The notes below the pieces were generated by a model. It ran no database searches, was not told the DNA's origin, and saw only the letters and a list, made by a program, of their open reading frames with translations. A stretch of 64,000 nt of DNA from Aselliscus stoliczkanus (lineage: Eukaryota; Chordata; Mammalia; Chiroptera; Hipposideridae). Every line of letters begins with the position of its first letter. Position 1 is the stretch's first letter. Positions 37,295 to 47,405 of this stretch are shown here, one piece after another. Position numbers and translations under genes: made by a program. The stretch is taken from contig CM066735.1 of assembly GCA_033961575.1 (NCBI GenBank), positions 34,491,501 to 34,555,500 on the forward strand, written 5' to 3'.

Positions 37295-38010
37295 CAAGTG
37301 ATAACAAATGCTGGACAGGTTGTAGAGAAAAAGAAACCCTCACACACTGCTGGTGAGAGTGTGAATTGATACAGCCATTATGGTAAACAGTATGTAGGTT
37401 CCTCAAAAAATTAGGAATAGAATTACCATGCAACCCAGCAATCCATCTTCTAAATATTTACCCCAAAAATCTGAAAACATTCATCCGTAAAGACATATGT
37501 GCTCCGATGTTCATTGCAGCTTTATTTATGGTGGCCAAGACATGAAAATAACCAGTGTCCTTCGACAGATGATTGGATAAACAACTGTGGTACATATACA
37601 CAATGGAAAACTACTCTGCCATAAGAAAAGATGAAATACTGCCATTTGTAACAACATGGATGGATCTTGAGACTATCATGCTAAGCAAAATAAGACTAAA
37701 GAAGTTGAGAACCACATGATTTCATTGATATGTGCAATATAAAACTGAAAACAACAAACAAATAAGACAAACAAACAAACAAATCATAGACACAGACAAT
37801 GTGGTTACCAGATGATAAGGGGAGAAGAGAGATGGTAGAAGGGGGAAAAGGGGATCAAATATATGGTGACAGAAGAAGAACTGACTCTGGATAGTGAACA
37901 CACATTGTGATATATAGAGGATGTATTATGGAATTGTACTCTTTAAACCTATATAATTTTACTAACCAATTGCACCACAATAAATTTAATAAAGATAAAA
38001 AGTATGTGAA
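37295..38010 (+). mobile_element. LINE-1 3' segment (ORF2 C-terminus plus 3' UTR)
   Basis: ORF2 end words (ctggtgagagtgtgaattga, tggataaacaactgtggtac, gaaatactgccatttgtaac) followed by a distinctive 3' UTR (ggggatcaaatatatggtga, then gatgtattatggaattgtac). 5'-truncated. Shares its 3' UTR with the copy at 42672-42830. Confidence 0.88.
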
Positions 38011-38014
38011 AAAA

Positions 38015-38517
38015 GGGCTGGCTGAGTGGCTCAGTTGGTTAAGAGTTGGCTTAGAGTGCATGCGCTGAGCAACAGGGCCACCGGTTCAATTCCCACATAG
38101 GCCAGTGAACACTGCGCCCTACCTGAGCAGTTGCTGAGCTGCCAACAGGTGGCAGGATGGCTCAGCTGGTGTAACACCAAGATTGCCTGTTCAATGGTGG
38201 GCTATGCCCACCTGCAACTAAGACTGAATTCTGCACCTTGAGCTGAGCTGCCGCCAGGATGGCTCAGAGGGTAGAGTATGCGCTCTTAACAACAAGGTTG
38301 CTGTTCGACTCCTGCATGGGATGGTGGCTAAACCCACCCGCAACTAAGATTGAACATAGCATCCTGAGCTTAGAGGCCACGAGCTGCCGACGGGAAGCCA
38401 GAAGGCGACTGGCACCCTCCACAACGAAGATTGAAGAACAACAACTTGGCTGGTCCCCCCATAATTCCCCAACACTGTTCCCCTCCCCCAATTCCCCAAT
38501 AAAATCTTGAAAAAAAC
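38015..38517 (+). mobile_element. Composite VES SINE with repeated tRNA-like units
   Basis: Three successive tRNA-like modules each carry a gctcag... box. The first has a B-box-like ggttcaattccc, the later two caaggttgctgttcgactcc-type degenerate boxes. It ends in the VES tail ccaattccccaataaaatct. It follows the L1 3' end directly. Confidence 0.88.
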
Positions 38518-38540
38518 TATTTTAAAATAAAATAAAACAG

Positions 38541-38647
38541 GGCCGGCCAAGTGGCGCAGTGGTTAAGAGCTGTTTTGGGATGCCAGCGGCCCTGGTTCAG
38601 ATCCCACATGAGGGGCCAGTGACACTGCCCTCTTAAAAATAAAAAAA

Positions 38648-38679
<32 letters not shown>

Positions 38680-38688
38680 AAAATAAAG
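38541..38688 (+). mobile_element. Head-only tRNA-derived SINE with (AAAT)n tail
   Basis: ggccggccaagtggcgcagt, then ggttcagatccc, then gtgacactgccctc, then an A-rich tail containing about ten AAAT units. Duplication ataaaacag/gtaaaacag at 38532-38540 and 38688-38696. Confidence 0.9.
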
Positions 38689-38689
38689 T

Positions 38690-39242
38690 AAAACAGAAAC
38701 ACAGCAGAGAGGGGTGAAATATAAGAATGATACCCCAAATACCAGAAGTGGAGGGAGCAAAAACAGTATCAGATTTCTAGAGGCCAGCAAAGATGAATAC
38801 TAAAAAATATTGATTGAATTTGGCAATTTAGCTAAAGTTGATTATGGCTTTAAAAGTTTTAATGTAGTGGTTTTGTCATAAGTGTACTGCAATGAGTTAA
38901 GGGATGGAAGATGAGGAAGTGGAAAAAACCAACTACAGACTACTTTTTCAAGAAGTTTTTCTTTGAAGGAAAAAAAAGAGTTAAGGGATTAAAAAGAAAA
39001 CATGTTTAAAGAGAAAAAACGGAAAGAGACAAAAGGAGGAGAAATGTTGGTTTTTAACTGAAAATGAATGAGATAAAACAGATAAGAAAGGTTCCCGAGA
39101 AGGCATGCAGAGATGAAATTCATAGCACATCGGAGCTAGTTCTGGATTATGAGGGACCTTTTAGTTTTTGAGATCGAAGAGGTAGTAGCAAAAATGGATA
39201 TGGATGAAATTTATAAATCTAGAGGCAGAAAGGTAAGGGAGT
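38690..39242. other. Intergenic, nothing recognised
   Basis: Purine-rich sequence with no clear family. Confidence 0.4.
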
Positions 39243-39258
39243 TCAAAATCAAATGTAT

Positions 39259-39727
39259 AGGGCCGGCCGAGTAGCGCATTGGTTAAGAGCTGGTTTTGGG
39301 ATGCCAGTGTCCCCGGTTTGGATCCCACATATGAGGGCCAGTGACACTGCCCTCTACAGCTAACAGCAACTCCTGGGCTGTGCGAGCCCCGGCGATGGTG
39401 TGGGCTGCAGCCTCTGCTGCAGTGGGCTGCCATAGGCTACAGTGAGTGGCCGGCAGCCAGCGTGAGTGGCTGGCAGCCAGCATGAGCTGCCAAGAGCCAC
39501 GGTGAGCGACCATCCAGAGGCCGGCAACCCATCTCCCTCATATGGGAAGAATGCAATGACGATACCAACATGGGCCAGTGAAGCAACATCTCTGCAACTA
39601 GACTGAAGAACAAAAAGACAGCAACTTGTCTCTTCTCCTTTCCCGATTCCCCAACGCTGTTCCTCTCCCCCAATTCCCCAATAAAAAAAAAAAATCTTTA
39701 AAAAAAAAACAAAAACAAAAAACAAAA
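39259..39727 (+). mobile_element. VES-like tRNA-derived SINE, full length
   Basis: Head gggccggccgagtagcgcat to A-rich tail. Perfect 15-base target-site duplication caaaatcaaatgtat at 39244-39258 and 39728-39742. Confidence 0.97.
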
Positions 39728-39894
39728 CAAAATCAAATGTATATTTTATAGGAGTGAAAGAATTATAAAAAAGAAGGATGATGCAAGTTTGAAATGTGTA
39801 CTGTTCAATGGGTAGCAATGGCAGCAAAATGACTTTTGGGTCTAGACAGGCTCACACATCCAGTGACTGTATTAGCTGGAAAGTTCAGGCCTCT

Positions 39895-40065
39895 TCTGAA
39901 GGAACATTTACATTTACATTAATTACCATTAAAGTAAAAATTCAGTTCCACAGTTGCCTTGGCCACATTTCAAGTGCTCAGGAGCTAAATGTGGCTAGTA
40001 GCTACTGTATCAGACAGCACAGATATAGAACATTTCCATCATTGGAGAGGTTTCCATAGAACAGC
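39895..40065 (-). repeat. hAT-type non-autonomous DNA transposon remnant, antisense
   Basis: aaattcagttccacagttgc, then catttcaagtgctcaggagc, then atgtggctagtagctactgt, then tagaacatttccatcattgg. Same family as the copy at 56430-56650. Confidence 0.7.
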
Positions 40066-40315
40066 CTGGTTTGGGAGATCCTCTTTGGGGAGTGAGGCAT
40101 TTGTGCAGGCCATTTATTTTGGAGAGCTTAGGTGCTGCTACTCAGCACTGAAAACTCATTTTCTATGTACACTGCTCTTCCCGAACTGAGGCCTCTACAG
40201 GCTGGACTTTCCGGTGGCCCATAAATAACATCCCTTTCTTCTCTTCCTAAGTACACAGCAATTTAGAAATAAGACCCAGGAGACAGGTGGACAGAGAAAA
40301 AAATTACCTTAATTC

Positions 40316-40420
40316 TTTTTTTTTTTGAGGGCAGTGTCACTGGCCCTCATATGTGGGACCTGAACGGGGGCCAATGGCTTCCCAAGCCAGCGCTTAACCA
40401 CTGCGCCACTCAGCCGACCC
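40316..40420 (-). mobile_element. Head-only tRNA-derived SINE, antisense
   Basis: T-run, then gagggcagtgtcactggccc, then aaccactgcgccactcagcc. Confidence 0.92.
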
Positions 40421-40429
40421 TGAAGTGTA

Positions 40430-40572
40430 TGTTTTTCTTTTTGTTTGTTTGGGTTTTTTTGTTTGTTTGTTTCTTTTTTGAGGGCAGTGTCACTGGCCCT
40501 CATATGTGGGACCAAACCATGGCCGCTGGCTTCCCAAGCCAGCGCTTAACCACCACACCACTCGGCCGGCCC
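40430..40572 (-). mobile_element. Head-only tRNA-derived SINE, antisense, in tandem with the previous one
   Basis: (GTTT)n-rich tail, then gagggcagtgtcactggccc, then accacaccactcggccggcc. It lies directly next to the preceding SINE in the same orientation. Confidence 0.92.
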
Positions 40573-40689
40573 ATGATAAAACTGATTAGTAAACATGGCT
40601 TTAAGTCTTCAGCATGAGGATGAACTTCTGAGACTGGACAGACTTCATTCACTGGATTAGTTGGAATCTTCAGGCCTCCGGAGGAACAT

Positions 40690-40870
40690 ATAGGAACAGT
40701 TACCAGCCATGTAACCTTGGGAAACTCACTCATCCTCTTTGAGCCTCAGTTTCCTTATCTATAAAATGGGAATGATAATTTTATCTACCTCAAAATTTTA
40801 CGAAAATAATTAAATAGTTTTATATAGTGATAAAAATAGTGGCGGCACATAGTTCAATGCTATGTATGTG
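40690..40870 (+). repeat. MIR SINE
   Basis: gccatgtaaccttgggaaac, then gcctcagtttccttatctat, then aaaatgggaatgataatttt. Well preserved. Confidence 0.85.
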
Positions 40871-41848
40871 TTTGCACTTCTTATTAGTACATAATGCAGG
40901 GAGGCTTAGATGCACCCTCTCTGCCACTGGGTGCAGTTGAAGGAGGATCCAAAAGGTACTGGCCCAAGCATGCTCAGCTCTCCTTTCTCAAATTCACCAA
41001 TCAGGTAAGTCACTCTCTTCACCAGTGGGATGTGAGAGGAGTCAGGGCAGCTAGAGGTGTTACTTTCATACTCTCAGTCCTGATTAGTGGAGTGGAAATC
41101 TTCCCTCTGTGGAAACATAAGAAGTGAAATATAGAAAGGCATTTTCCTTAAACAGGCTCATTCTTAGAACATATTTTTCCTATTCTTTCTGTCTATCTCA
41201 GAAAAGTCTAGTAAAATGTTTTGGGATGAAATAGCACTTACGCCTTTCTTTTCCCTAGTTTATTAGTCTGCAATGCAAAAATCAGACTTTGACCCAGTCT
41301 TAGTGCCACTGTACATGAAAATGGGAATCACAACTTGCCTAAACCATCATATATGCTACTTGCAGTTATTATGTGACAAATATTAGAAAATCTTACTTTC
41401 ATTTAACAAAGCATTGTAAGCTTCTAACTGAACTGTGTATGTGTCTATTCATGTCTTAAATAAACTAAGCACAATCAGTGTGCCATCTATGAAAATTCCT
41501 GACTTGAAAAATTTGAAATAAAAAGCAAAGACTGTATGAAATGACATTTCCAGAAAAAGCCTTAGCTTTCAAATTATTGGTGGTTTGTTTTTTTTTGTCA
41601 CTAAAAATGAAATCTTACTTGAAACCCAACATATGTAAGGGCTCTGAAATGCCAATCTGCCCAGCCTCCCAGCCCCTAACCCTCACCTTGATTAGCTACT
41701 GATACACTCTGCTTAGCTCCTGAAACATTAAAGCTTTTAGAAAAAAGCTCTGAAGGGTCTGTTGAGTTCTGCTCCAGTGGCTATTCATTCTCTAAAACTG
41801 AAATTTTATACTTAGAGTTCCATGAGCTTAGGGCCTTTTTTGTTTTGT
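40871..41848. other. Intergenic, nothing recognised
   Basis: No gene or assignable repeat. Confidence 0.4.
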
Positions 41849-41849
41849 T

Positions 41850-41995
41850 TACCACTTTATTTCCAATACTTAGCACCTGACACAAAGTTAGTGCTTGATG
41901 AATATTTAGTGAATGAATGAGTGAATGACTATGACTTGGACTAAGTCACACACAGCAAATCGGTGAGGCTGAGACTTAGCCCTGGTTCAGATTTT
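41850..41995. repeat. LINE-2 3' terminus followed by MIR scrap
   Basis: 41850-41935 reads L2 plus strand (acttagcacctgacacaaag, then gcttgatgaatatttagtga, then GAAT units). 41938-41995 resembles antisense MIR (aagtcacacacagcaaatcg). Confidence 0.6.
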
Positions 41996-42229
41996 CATCA
42001 CTTATTTCCTGGAAAAATGCAAGCCTTAGGCTGGCTGGAGGGTCATTCTGACTTAAATTTCTTCCCTCCAATTTATACTGCATATCTCTGCAAGGCATTG
42101 CAACTGAAGTTATCATTTTATTCATAAGTTCATGCATTGTTCTATGCATTTATCAAGTATTTTTGCCCATTTATAATGAGTATGACAGGGGTCATACTCT
42201 TGTGTAAAACCTAAATTAATGCTCACCTG

Positions 42230-42375
42230 CCCTAAATGAGAGAGTATGTTTTCCATTTTACAGATTAGGAAAATGAGATTTAGGTATGTTGGGCTATCTG
42301 CCCAAGGTCACAATTGCACCAACAAGGAAATGGTAGAGCTGAGATTTGAACTCAGGTCTATCAGCTGGGAACACT
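42230..42375 (-). repeat. MIR SINE, antisense
   Basis: ccattttacagattaggaaa, then gcccaaggtcacaattgcac, then gagatttgaactcaggtcta. Confidence 0.8.
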
Positions 42376-42399
42376 AAGCTCTGCTCGCGTTGGTGAGTA

Positions 42400-42665
42400 G
42401 TATCTCAAGTTTAAATTCCTCCATTTCTTTGGAGGATGTCCATGGTATAGCCCACCAGTCTTACTTAAGCTCCTATTACTGCTGAACTTGCATCTTGTGT
42501 TCCACATTTCAAATAGCTTTCTAGTTATTTTCTGTGCATTGGCCTTTTTGCTTCAATTAGATTGTAATCTCCTCAAAAACAGAGAGTATCACTCTTTATT
42601 AAATTTCTGTGAAGATGTACTCCAGTGGAAGGCATGCAATAAATTCTCCTTGAATACAATGTGCC
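42400..42665 (+). repeat. LINE-2-like fragment
   Basis: ttagattgtaatctcctcaa followed by gcatgcaataaattctcctt resembles an L2 3' UTR; diverged. Confidence 0.45.
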
Positions 42666-42671
42666 CTTGGT

Positions 42672-42830
42672 AAAGGGGATCAAATATATGATGACGGAAA
42701 GAGAACTGATTCTGGGTGGTGAATACACAATATGATATATAGATGATGTATTATGGAATTGTACACCTGAAATCTATGTAACTTTGCTAACAATTGTCAT
42801 CCCGATCAACTTTAATTAAAAAAAAGAAAA
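42672..42830 (+). mobile_element. LINE-1 3' UTR end
   Basis: ggggatcaaatatatgatga, then gatgtattatggaattgtac, then tttaattaaaaaaaag. Closely matches the L1 3' end at 37850-38000. Confidence 0.85.
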
Positions 42831-42847
42831 CAACAATAAAAGAGAAT

Positions 42848-43232
42848 ATAGCATGCCCTCTGTATCTGTAGGTTCCACATCCGTGAGTTCAGCCAATCTT
42901 CGATAAAAAATATGTTTTAAAATGTTATGTCATTGCTGATGTGTACTATATAGTTAGGCCTATGATGACTGCATGTGTACTGAACACCTACAGAATCTTT
43001 TTCCTGTCATCATTCCCTAAACAATACAGTATAACAACTGTTTACATGGCGTTTACATTGTTTTAGGAATTATAAGTAATCTATAGATGATTTTTAGTAT
43101 ACTGGAGGATGTGAGTAGGTTATATGCAAATATTATGGCATTTTATATAAGAGACTGGGGCATCCTGAATTTGGTATCTGAGGGGTTGGGGCTGGGGTTT
43201 GGGTTTTGGGTGGTCCTGAAACCAATCCCCCT
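42848..43232 (+). mobile_element. MER2-like Tigger-derived DNA transposon
   Basis: ccctctgtatctgtaggttc, then aacaatacagtataacaact, then ggaattataagtaatctata, then ggttatatgcaaatattatg, ending ggtcctgaaaccaatccccc. Nearly complete. Confidence 0.85.
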
Positions 43233-43235
43233 CCA

Positions 43236-43318
43236 GAGGGCTGTAACTGATAAAATCTCTAGCACAGTCCTTGGTACATATGCTTAATAAATGGTAAGTG
43301 ATTATTTATCATCACTGG
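43236..43318 (+). repeat. MIR 3' end
   Basis: ctagcacagtccttggtaca, then tgcttaataaatggtaagtg. Confidence 0.6.
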
Positions 43319-43799
43319 AGGGGCTGATGCATCAAATTGAAGTTCTAATCGGGAATCATAACATTCTGATCCCTACCTCAACCCTAAGAACTTTTTGCTT
43401 GTTTTCCTTCTGACCTATTGTAATGGTTTTCCAAGTTAAGTTAGTACAGTTTAGTCCTTTAACACCCTTTCTAAGGAGCAGTGTCAACTACAACAGACAT
43501 CACCAAACAGCAATGTTCTGTCCACTATTACAGCTCTCTTCGAGAGTGTTCAGAGGGGAAAAAAATAAAAAAGGAATAGTTGTAGTCAATTTTTTTGATA
43601 CATGGTCAACACATTCGCTACCTATCAATCGACTTAACTTCAATTAACTTTAATTAAGTTTACTAGACATGTGTGTTCCAGACCTCCTGGCTCAAGTTTC
43701 TGATACCCAGAGCCTCGCATAGTCATCTCCCCGCGTCCTACACTCCCTTGGAATATTCGCTTGCCCTAGAGCTGCCCCAGATCCAGCAATGGGAGAGTC
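43319..43799. other. Distal upstream region of NAF1
   Basis: Unassigned AT-rich DNA ending at the CpG island. A 20-base near-palindrome built on AATGGGAGAG and TCTCCCCATT lies at 43787-43806. Confidence 0.4.
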
Positions 43800-44640
43800 T
43801 CCCCATTGAGCCACACGGCGTAAGCGGCACACAGTTCCGATGACGCAGGGAAAGAGGCGGGGTCAGGGCCTCCTGAGGTCTGCTTTCCAAAGGTCCTGAG
43901 GCCCGCCCCGCCCCCAGCGAGCGCAGTCGCGTCACGTTGCGTCCTACGCTCTCCCGGAAGTACCTCTGAGTACACGGTAGGGGCGTGTCTCCAGGCAGCC
44001 CCGCGTGTAGTTGGAGTAGAAACGCGCGGGAAGTCGGGCCCAGGTCCAGGTCTGTCCGCTGCCAAGCTGGCTGTCTTTCCGGAGCGAGTCGCGAGCCTGT
44101 CCGAGACCCAGCCCGTGAGACTGTCGCGACGCCATGGAAGTCGTGGAGGCCGCCGCTGCTCAGCTGGAGACTCTCAAATTCAGTGTCACGGGCTGTGGGG
44201 TTGGCCAAGGTCAGGCGGTGCCGTCGCCGGGCTCAGTTCCTGCCCCAGAGCCACCGCCGCCACTGCCGTCGGACGAGGGGTCCCCAGACCCTGGGCAGGC
44301 CGCGGAGGCTCAGCTGGCCAAGGCGCAGCCGCCCGAGCTCGCGCTGGGCACCGCGGTGGGTGCGGGGCCGGAGCCGCCGCCTGGAGGTGCCTGCGTCACC
44401 GGCCCGAGCGCTGCCGAGCCGGCGCGGCGGGCCCCAGGCATGTTGGAGAACTCGGACTCGGATGCCGACTCGGACAGGTCGGGCGCCTGCGGGTTCCGAA
44501 GCGGCGGGAGAGGGCTTGTGTGGGGGCCGAGGGCGGGCCCGCGTGGGCCCGGGAGGGAGGCGGGCTCCCTGAAGCCCACGGCGCACGTGTTGGCCCCGAG
44601 CGCCCATTTCTCGCTGCTGTGAATCGGAGCCTGACCACCC
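43800..44640 (+). promoter_or_regulatory. NAF1: CpG-island promoter and 5' UTR of NAF1
   Basis: An abrupt GC- and CpG-rich block in otherwise AT-rich DNA, covering the presumed start site and exon 1. It is TATA-less. Visible candidate sites include a GC-box run GCCCGCCCCGCCCCC (43901-43915), a CRE/E-box-like GTCACGT (43931-43937), an ETS core CCGGAAGT (43954-43961) and a KLF-like GGGGCGTGTC (about 43981). The start site cannot be read from sequence; it most likely lies between about 43900 and 44050. Long open frames on both strands here (up to 211 codons) are explained by low stop-codon density in GC-rich DNA. No divergent gene is recognisable. Confidence 0.8.
44134..44477 (+). CDS. NAF1: NAF1 exon 1, coding part (H/ACA RNP assembly factor)
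   Basis: NAF1 is a nuclear chaperone that binds dyskerin (DKC1) on nascent H/ACA RNAs and is later replaced by GAR1. It is required for box H/ACA snoRNP, scaRNP and telomerase RNA accumulation. The ATG at 44134 lies in a strong Kozak context (GCCATGG). The product begins MEVVEAAAAQLETLKF, which matches my recollection of mammalian NAF1. A proline/alanine/glycine-rich disordered stretch follows, then an acidic Ser-Asp run (ENSDSDADSDS) at the exon end. No ATG occurs in the 200 bases before 44134, so this start is favoured. The exon ends at CAG with donor GTCGGG; the split serine codon (AG plus T) joins exon 2 in frame. 344 coding bases, very GC-rich, inside a CpG island. Without splicing the frame runs on to a stop at 44620-44622. 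Confidence 0.95.
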
Positions 44641-45139
44641 GATCGCTCTTCCCTGTAAATGGGCAGCCTGAAGGGCCCTATGTCTATAGAGTGTATCATT
44701 TTCAGTTACAATATAGGCAAAACCCTGAGGATCCTGGATTCGTTCTGTAACGACTTAGTGTGGCGTGTCCCTTGTGGTGGGAGTTTGGTGTCCGATCTGA
44801 CTTTTTTCCCCTCCCACGAAGGTGAGCTGTGCTTTTGTGTGTTTTTTTCAAGCAGATGAATTAAACTAGGCTGTGCTTCCACATTGGCTCCTGACAATTT
44901 TATGAATTCTTATAGGCCATGTGGGGAGCTCGTGTTTGTGAAATCAGCAAAATATCGTTACGTAGTATTGCCGTATGCTCTGATTAGGTTTTGTAAGACT
45001 CGCCCTCCCACCCCCGTGCACCCATTTCTTCTAAATATGAAACTTCTGTGGTGGGCGAAGATGAAGGACCTAAGTATGTGTTCCTTACTCTAAACTTTGT
45101 TTACAAGTATGTGAGTCTGTTGGGTGGGATACAGAACAG

Positions 45140-45755
45140 AGGTGAACCGACCGTAAGCATGATCCCTGCCCTGCATTCTCGTGAGAGGGATGGGAAATAC
45201 AAGTAAACATATCAATAAATAGAGTTGGTAAAAATTACCATGAAGGAACAAGCAAGGCCCTGAGAAAGTATTAGGAGAGCCCAACCCTTGGGGGATCCTC
45301 TACCCACGTTAAAAGGTTTAATTCTAAGTACTAGAGAAGCTGTTGAAGAATTTTAAGCAGAGAAATGGCATGTACAGGGTAACATTCTAATAAGCTTTGC
45401 TCTGTAGAGGAATTGGACTGGGTTCAAGAGTAAAAGCAGAGAAGCAAGTGTGGAAGTATTTGGAAAGATGTTGCATTGGTCCATGACACAACCATGGTTG
45501 TGTGTGAAGTCGTCCTGATCAGGCGTGCTAACAGATGTGGAAGTGGGCTGCACAAAGAGCCATCGGCTGGATTGATTGTGGTGCTATTTACTGAGATGGG
45601 GCTAGAAACCAAAAGGAATGTTTCATTTGGACAGTTAATTTGAGATTTCTCTGACAGCCAATTGGAGATGTCAGGCAAGCAATAGTCTGATGAATGTAGA
45701 GTTTGGCGACAGTTCTGGGCTGCAGATGTACATTTCAATATCCTCAGATGATAGG
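45140..45755 (-). mobile_element. LINE-2 remnant, antisense, left part
   Basis: 45150-45260 resembles the reverse of the L2 terminus (catgatccctgccctgcatt, then gtaaacatatcaataaatag). 45540-45745 resembles the reverse of the RT region (ctatttactgagatggggct, then gccaattggagatgtcaggc). Continues after the L1 insertion. Confidence 0.6.
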
Positions 45756-45759
45756 TAAA

Positions 45760-46125
45760 ACTTACTTTAACTTTTTATTATGGACATTTTCAAACTTGGA
45801 AAAAAAGTAGAGAATAATGTAATGAATGCACAGATACTCATCACCGAACGTAACAGTTTCCAATATTTGCTAATCTTGTTTTATCTAACATTTTTAACTT
45901 TTTTTGACCTGATAGTTTTAAAGCAAATCTCAGTCAGCATGCCACTTCACCTGTGACTTCTTTACTATGCATCTCTAATTGATAAAATACTCTTCATATA
46001 ACCATCAATGATACTTCATTCCTAAATGTTTCAGCTTGCATTCTCTTAGAGGACCTTCTCTTACATAATCACAATACTATTATAACATGTATCAAAATCA
46101 ATAATAATTACCACATATCTAATGT
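45760..46125 (+). mobile_element. Old LINE-1 (L1M-type) 3' UTR fragment
   Basis: atggacattttcaaacttgg, then gcaaatctcagtcagcatgc, then actatgcatctctaattgat, then cataatcacaatactattat. Standard L1M 3' UTR order. Confidence 0.7.
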
Positions 46126-46149
46126 TCAGTCATGAATGGTTATTTTATA

Positions 46150-46740
46150 ACAAAAAAGAGTATGAACTGATTGGGATGGAAAGTCATGAGAGGGTGAAGG
46201 TAACAGCAGTACAGCAATAGGAGAAAAGGGGTGATTGTTGTGGGGACAGTAGTATTGACATCGGTTATACAATTATCACAGAAAAGCAGGTGAGAAATGA
46301 GGACTCGAAATAGAAGTAGCAGTGCAAATGGGATGGAAAAATGGAACAGGAGTGATGTTTACTAATCTGAAGTGATGTTTACTAAAATGATTCTGAGGTT
46401 TCTACCTATAATGACTGGATTAAAGACTAAGAAATAAATAAAATAGAAACTCAGAGAGTAGTGATTCAGTGAGGAGAATGCATTGTTTTTGTTGTTGTTA
46501 TTTTATCTTGTTGCTGTATGAAGTAAGTGTAGGCCATTCATACTGAGGTGGCCAGTAAGCAGCCAGAGATTAGGGTGGAGCTTAGCGATACCAGCACTGA
46601 AGATTTCGGAGTTCTCTGCACATGGATGGTGATTGGAAACATTGAAGTAGATGAGGTTATCCACAGGAAGAGTACAGAGAGAGAAGGGAAAAGGAGGATG
46701 GGACTCAGCACATGAAAGAGGCTCAATGGGGTAACCAGCG
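46150..46740 (-). mobile_element. LINE-2 RT remnant, antisense, right part
   Basis: ttctgaggtttctacctata, then gaggtggccagtaagcagcc, then gtgattggaaacattgaagt resemble the reverse of L2 ORF2; diverged. Confidence 0.4.
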
Positions 46741-47233
46741 AACAAAATTTAAACTAAGAGGAGGGTTACTAATAACCAGAATTGCGGTGGAAGTCAAGGG
46801 CCAAAGGGGTTTTCAGAGCAGACTGGTCAACATAGTTTGGTGACTGAGTTTCCAAGTTGCCTGAAGACTGAGAAGAACCTCATATGGCAATTACGTGATC
46901 TGGTCATTAATGACCAATAAGAGAAGTGTTTTGTCCAGAGCCCTCTTCCGTCAATGATTGGTCACATGCTTGATTATATTTAGACAGATGTGTGTGACAT
47001 GTGAGACTATTGTAATAAGAGAGTATCAGGTATATCAGCAGATTTGAAATGTAATCAATGGGTTAAGAACTACTTTCTAGATACCATAGTCAACTTCACA
47101 ATGCTGGCTTTTGAATTATACCAGTAACAGTAAACATGTAGTAAAGTAGATATTTCCTAGTTGAATAATCTTATGTTAGTACCATCCATCATATTAATAA
47201 TTTACTAAGTTTTCAACTTTTTCTTCCCTACAG

Positions 47234-47405
47234 TGAAACCGATTCAGATAGTTCAAGCTCCTCCTCCTCCTCCTCATCGTCTTCATCTTCCTCTTCCTCT
47301 CCTATATTACTTACTCCAGTGCTGTCTGATGGAGAAGATGATTTACAAGTTGAGAAGGAAAATAAGAATTTTCCTCTTAAAACAAAAGATGAATTACTTC
47401 TTAAT
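47234..47405 (+). CDS. NAF1: NAF1 exon 2 (serine tract and acidic linker)
   Basis: Second coding exon of NAF1, 172 bases. It is preceded by a good polypyrimidine tract and acceptor (TTCTTCCCTACAG) and followed by a consensus donor (AAT then GTAAGT). Joined to exon 1 it reads SETDSD, then 17 consecutive serines, then PILLTPVLSDGEDD and LQVEKENKNFPLKTKDELLL plus N. The Ser tract followed by the LSDG(E/D)DDLQ motif is characteristic of vertebrate NAF1. The acidic, serine-rich region is predicted to be disordered and is a plausible casein-kinase-2-type target (inference). The exon ends in phase 0. Confidence 0.96.

Larger units (their letters stand above)
44478..47233 (+). other. NAF1: NAF1 intron 1
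   Basis: 2756-base intron with GT-AG ends, although the donor is GTCGGG. The first 150 bases are still GC-rich. The rest is mostly old repeats: an antisense LINE-2 reverse-transcriptase remnant (about 45140-46740) interrupted by an L1 3' UTR fragment (about 45760-46120). I see nothing specific in 44650-45140 or 46800-47210. Confidence 0.9.

Noticed and set aside
39360..39827. 155-codon minus-strand ORF
   Set aside because: Reverse reading of a SINE with its T-run.
43738..44208. 156-codon minus-strand ORF as a divergent gene
   Set aside because: GC-driven open frame with no recognisable protein; it overlaps the promoter and exon 1.
43985..44750. Long overlapping plus-strand ORFs (195 and 211 codons) in other frames of NAF1 exon 1
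   Set aside because: They lie in a CpG island where stops are rare; only the frame starting at 44134 matches NAF1 and splices onward.
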